A DNA stretch of 6,000 nt. Source: Candidatus Methanoplasma sp. GTDB taxonomy: Archaea > Thermoplasmatota > Thermoplasmata > Methanomassiliicoccales > Methanomethylophilaceae. The notes beneath the pieces are model-generated. The model saw nothing but the letters and a program-made list of their open reading frames with translations. It was not told where the DNA came from and ran no database searches. Location: assembly GCA_031254265.1 (NCBI GenBank), contig JAIRUV010000058.1:1-6000 (forward strand), in the 5' to 3' direction. A program made the translations under genes and the position numbers. Of the stretch, positions 5,912-6,000 are shown in pieces. Within the stretch, counting starts at the first letter, position 1; every line of letters begins with the position of its first letter.

Positions 5912-6000
5912 ATGTTCGGAAAGAACATCCGCATGGAAAGGATAATAGACAGAGAGACCGGGAACGCGGTGATCGTGCCGCTGGACCACGGCATCTCCAT
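5912..6000 (+). CDS. ADH synthase / archaeal class I fructose-bisphosphate aldolase (DhnA family), N-terminus only
   Basis: Only the first 29 residues are in the window; the gene runs off the right edge. They read [17 protein letters not shown] and then [11 protein letters not shown]. The pattern R-x-x-R-I-x-x-R...V-I-V-P-(M/L)-D-H-G is the opening of the DhnA aldolase family. That family includes archaeal 2-amino-3,7-dideoxy-D-threo-hept-6-ulosonate synthase, the first step of the archaeal route to 3-dehydroquinate and aromatic amino acids, and archaeal class I fructose-bisphosphate aldolase. D25 in the PLDHG motif is in the conserved active-site region; the Schiff-base lysine is not visible. 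The length seen cannot separate the two enzymes. ATG 5912 is preferred because GGTGAT sits four bases upstream. In-frame ATG 5906 and GTG 5903 are alternatives. Confidence 0.72.
   Translation, partial: MFGKNIRMERIIDRETGNAVIVPLDHGIS

Noticed and set aside
5689..6000. Minus-strand open frame crossing the ATPase 3' end, the spacer and the aldolase start
   Set aside because: It runs antisense through the conserved aldolase opening and across a clear TATA promoter, with no family features.
1..6000. Search for CRISPR repeats, tRNA or other RNA genes, insertion-sequence ends and phage genes
   Set aside because: No spaced direct repeats of CRISPR length, cloverleaf-like segment, transposase motif or terminal inverted repeats were apparent by eye; nearly all of the window is explained by the seven genes.

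Overview
The window looks like a piece of a methanogenic archaeal chromosome. The best guess is a hydrogen-dependent methylotroph of the Methanomassiliicoccales/Methanomethylophilaceae type, of moderate GC. Three things support an archaeon. There is an Ech-type energy-converting [NiFe] hydrogenase operon in the order echA-B-C-D-E. The ribosome binding sites are GGAGG/GGTGAT-like and the promoters are TATA-box promoters. At the right edge an archaeal-type DhnA-family aldolase (ADH synthase/class I FBA) begins. The order within the Archaea is an inference from general gene content and base composition, not proven here; Methanosarcina-like organisms also carry echABCDEF.

Positions 1-4396, all on the minus strand and read right to left, hold five tightly packed genes. 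echA (4396-2495) is the large antiporter-like membrane subunit, and echB (2495-1623) is the NuoH-like membrane subunit. echC (1619-1170) is the NuoB-like small subunit, echD (1173-805) is NuoC-like, and echE (804 to beyond base 1) is the NuoD-like nickel subunit, cut by the left edge. Junctions overlap by 1 or 4 bases or are separated by at most 3 bases. Each of the four downstream genes has a strong GGAGG-type ribosome binding site, so this is one co-translated operon; echF (the two-[4Fe-4S] subunit) would be expected just beyond the left edge. EchE keeps the N-terminal nickel-binding CxxC, and EchC has the hydrogenase-type CxxC rather than the tandem Cys-Cys of Nuo/Fpo. The complex is therefore read as a hydrogenase coupling ferredoxin and H+/H2 to ion movement across the membrane, not as an Fpo/complex I module.

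Positions 4397-4569 are an AT-rich divergent intergenic region that should hold the ech promoter and the promoter of the rightward gene. Positions 4570-5817 (plus strand) encode an AAA+ ATPase with a C-terminal DUF4143 (PD-(D/E)XK-like) domain. This is a widespread family of unknown function, and the gene is visibly more AT-rich than ech.

Positions 5818-5911 are a short intergenic region with a very clear TATA box. From about 5912 to the right edge lies the first 29 residues of an archaeal ADH synthase/class I aldolase gene. The three units look independent: energy conservation (ech), an orphan ATPase, and aromatic amino acid or sugar metabolism. I see no RNA genes, CRISPR array, insertion sequence or clearly new multi-gene system.
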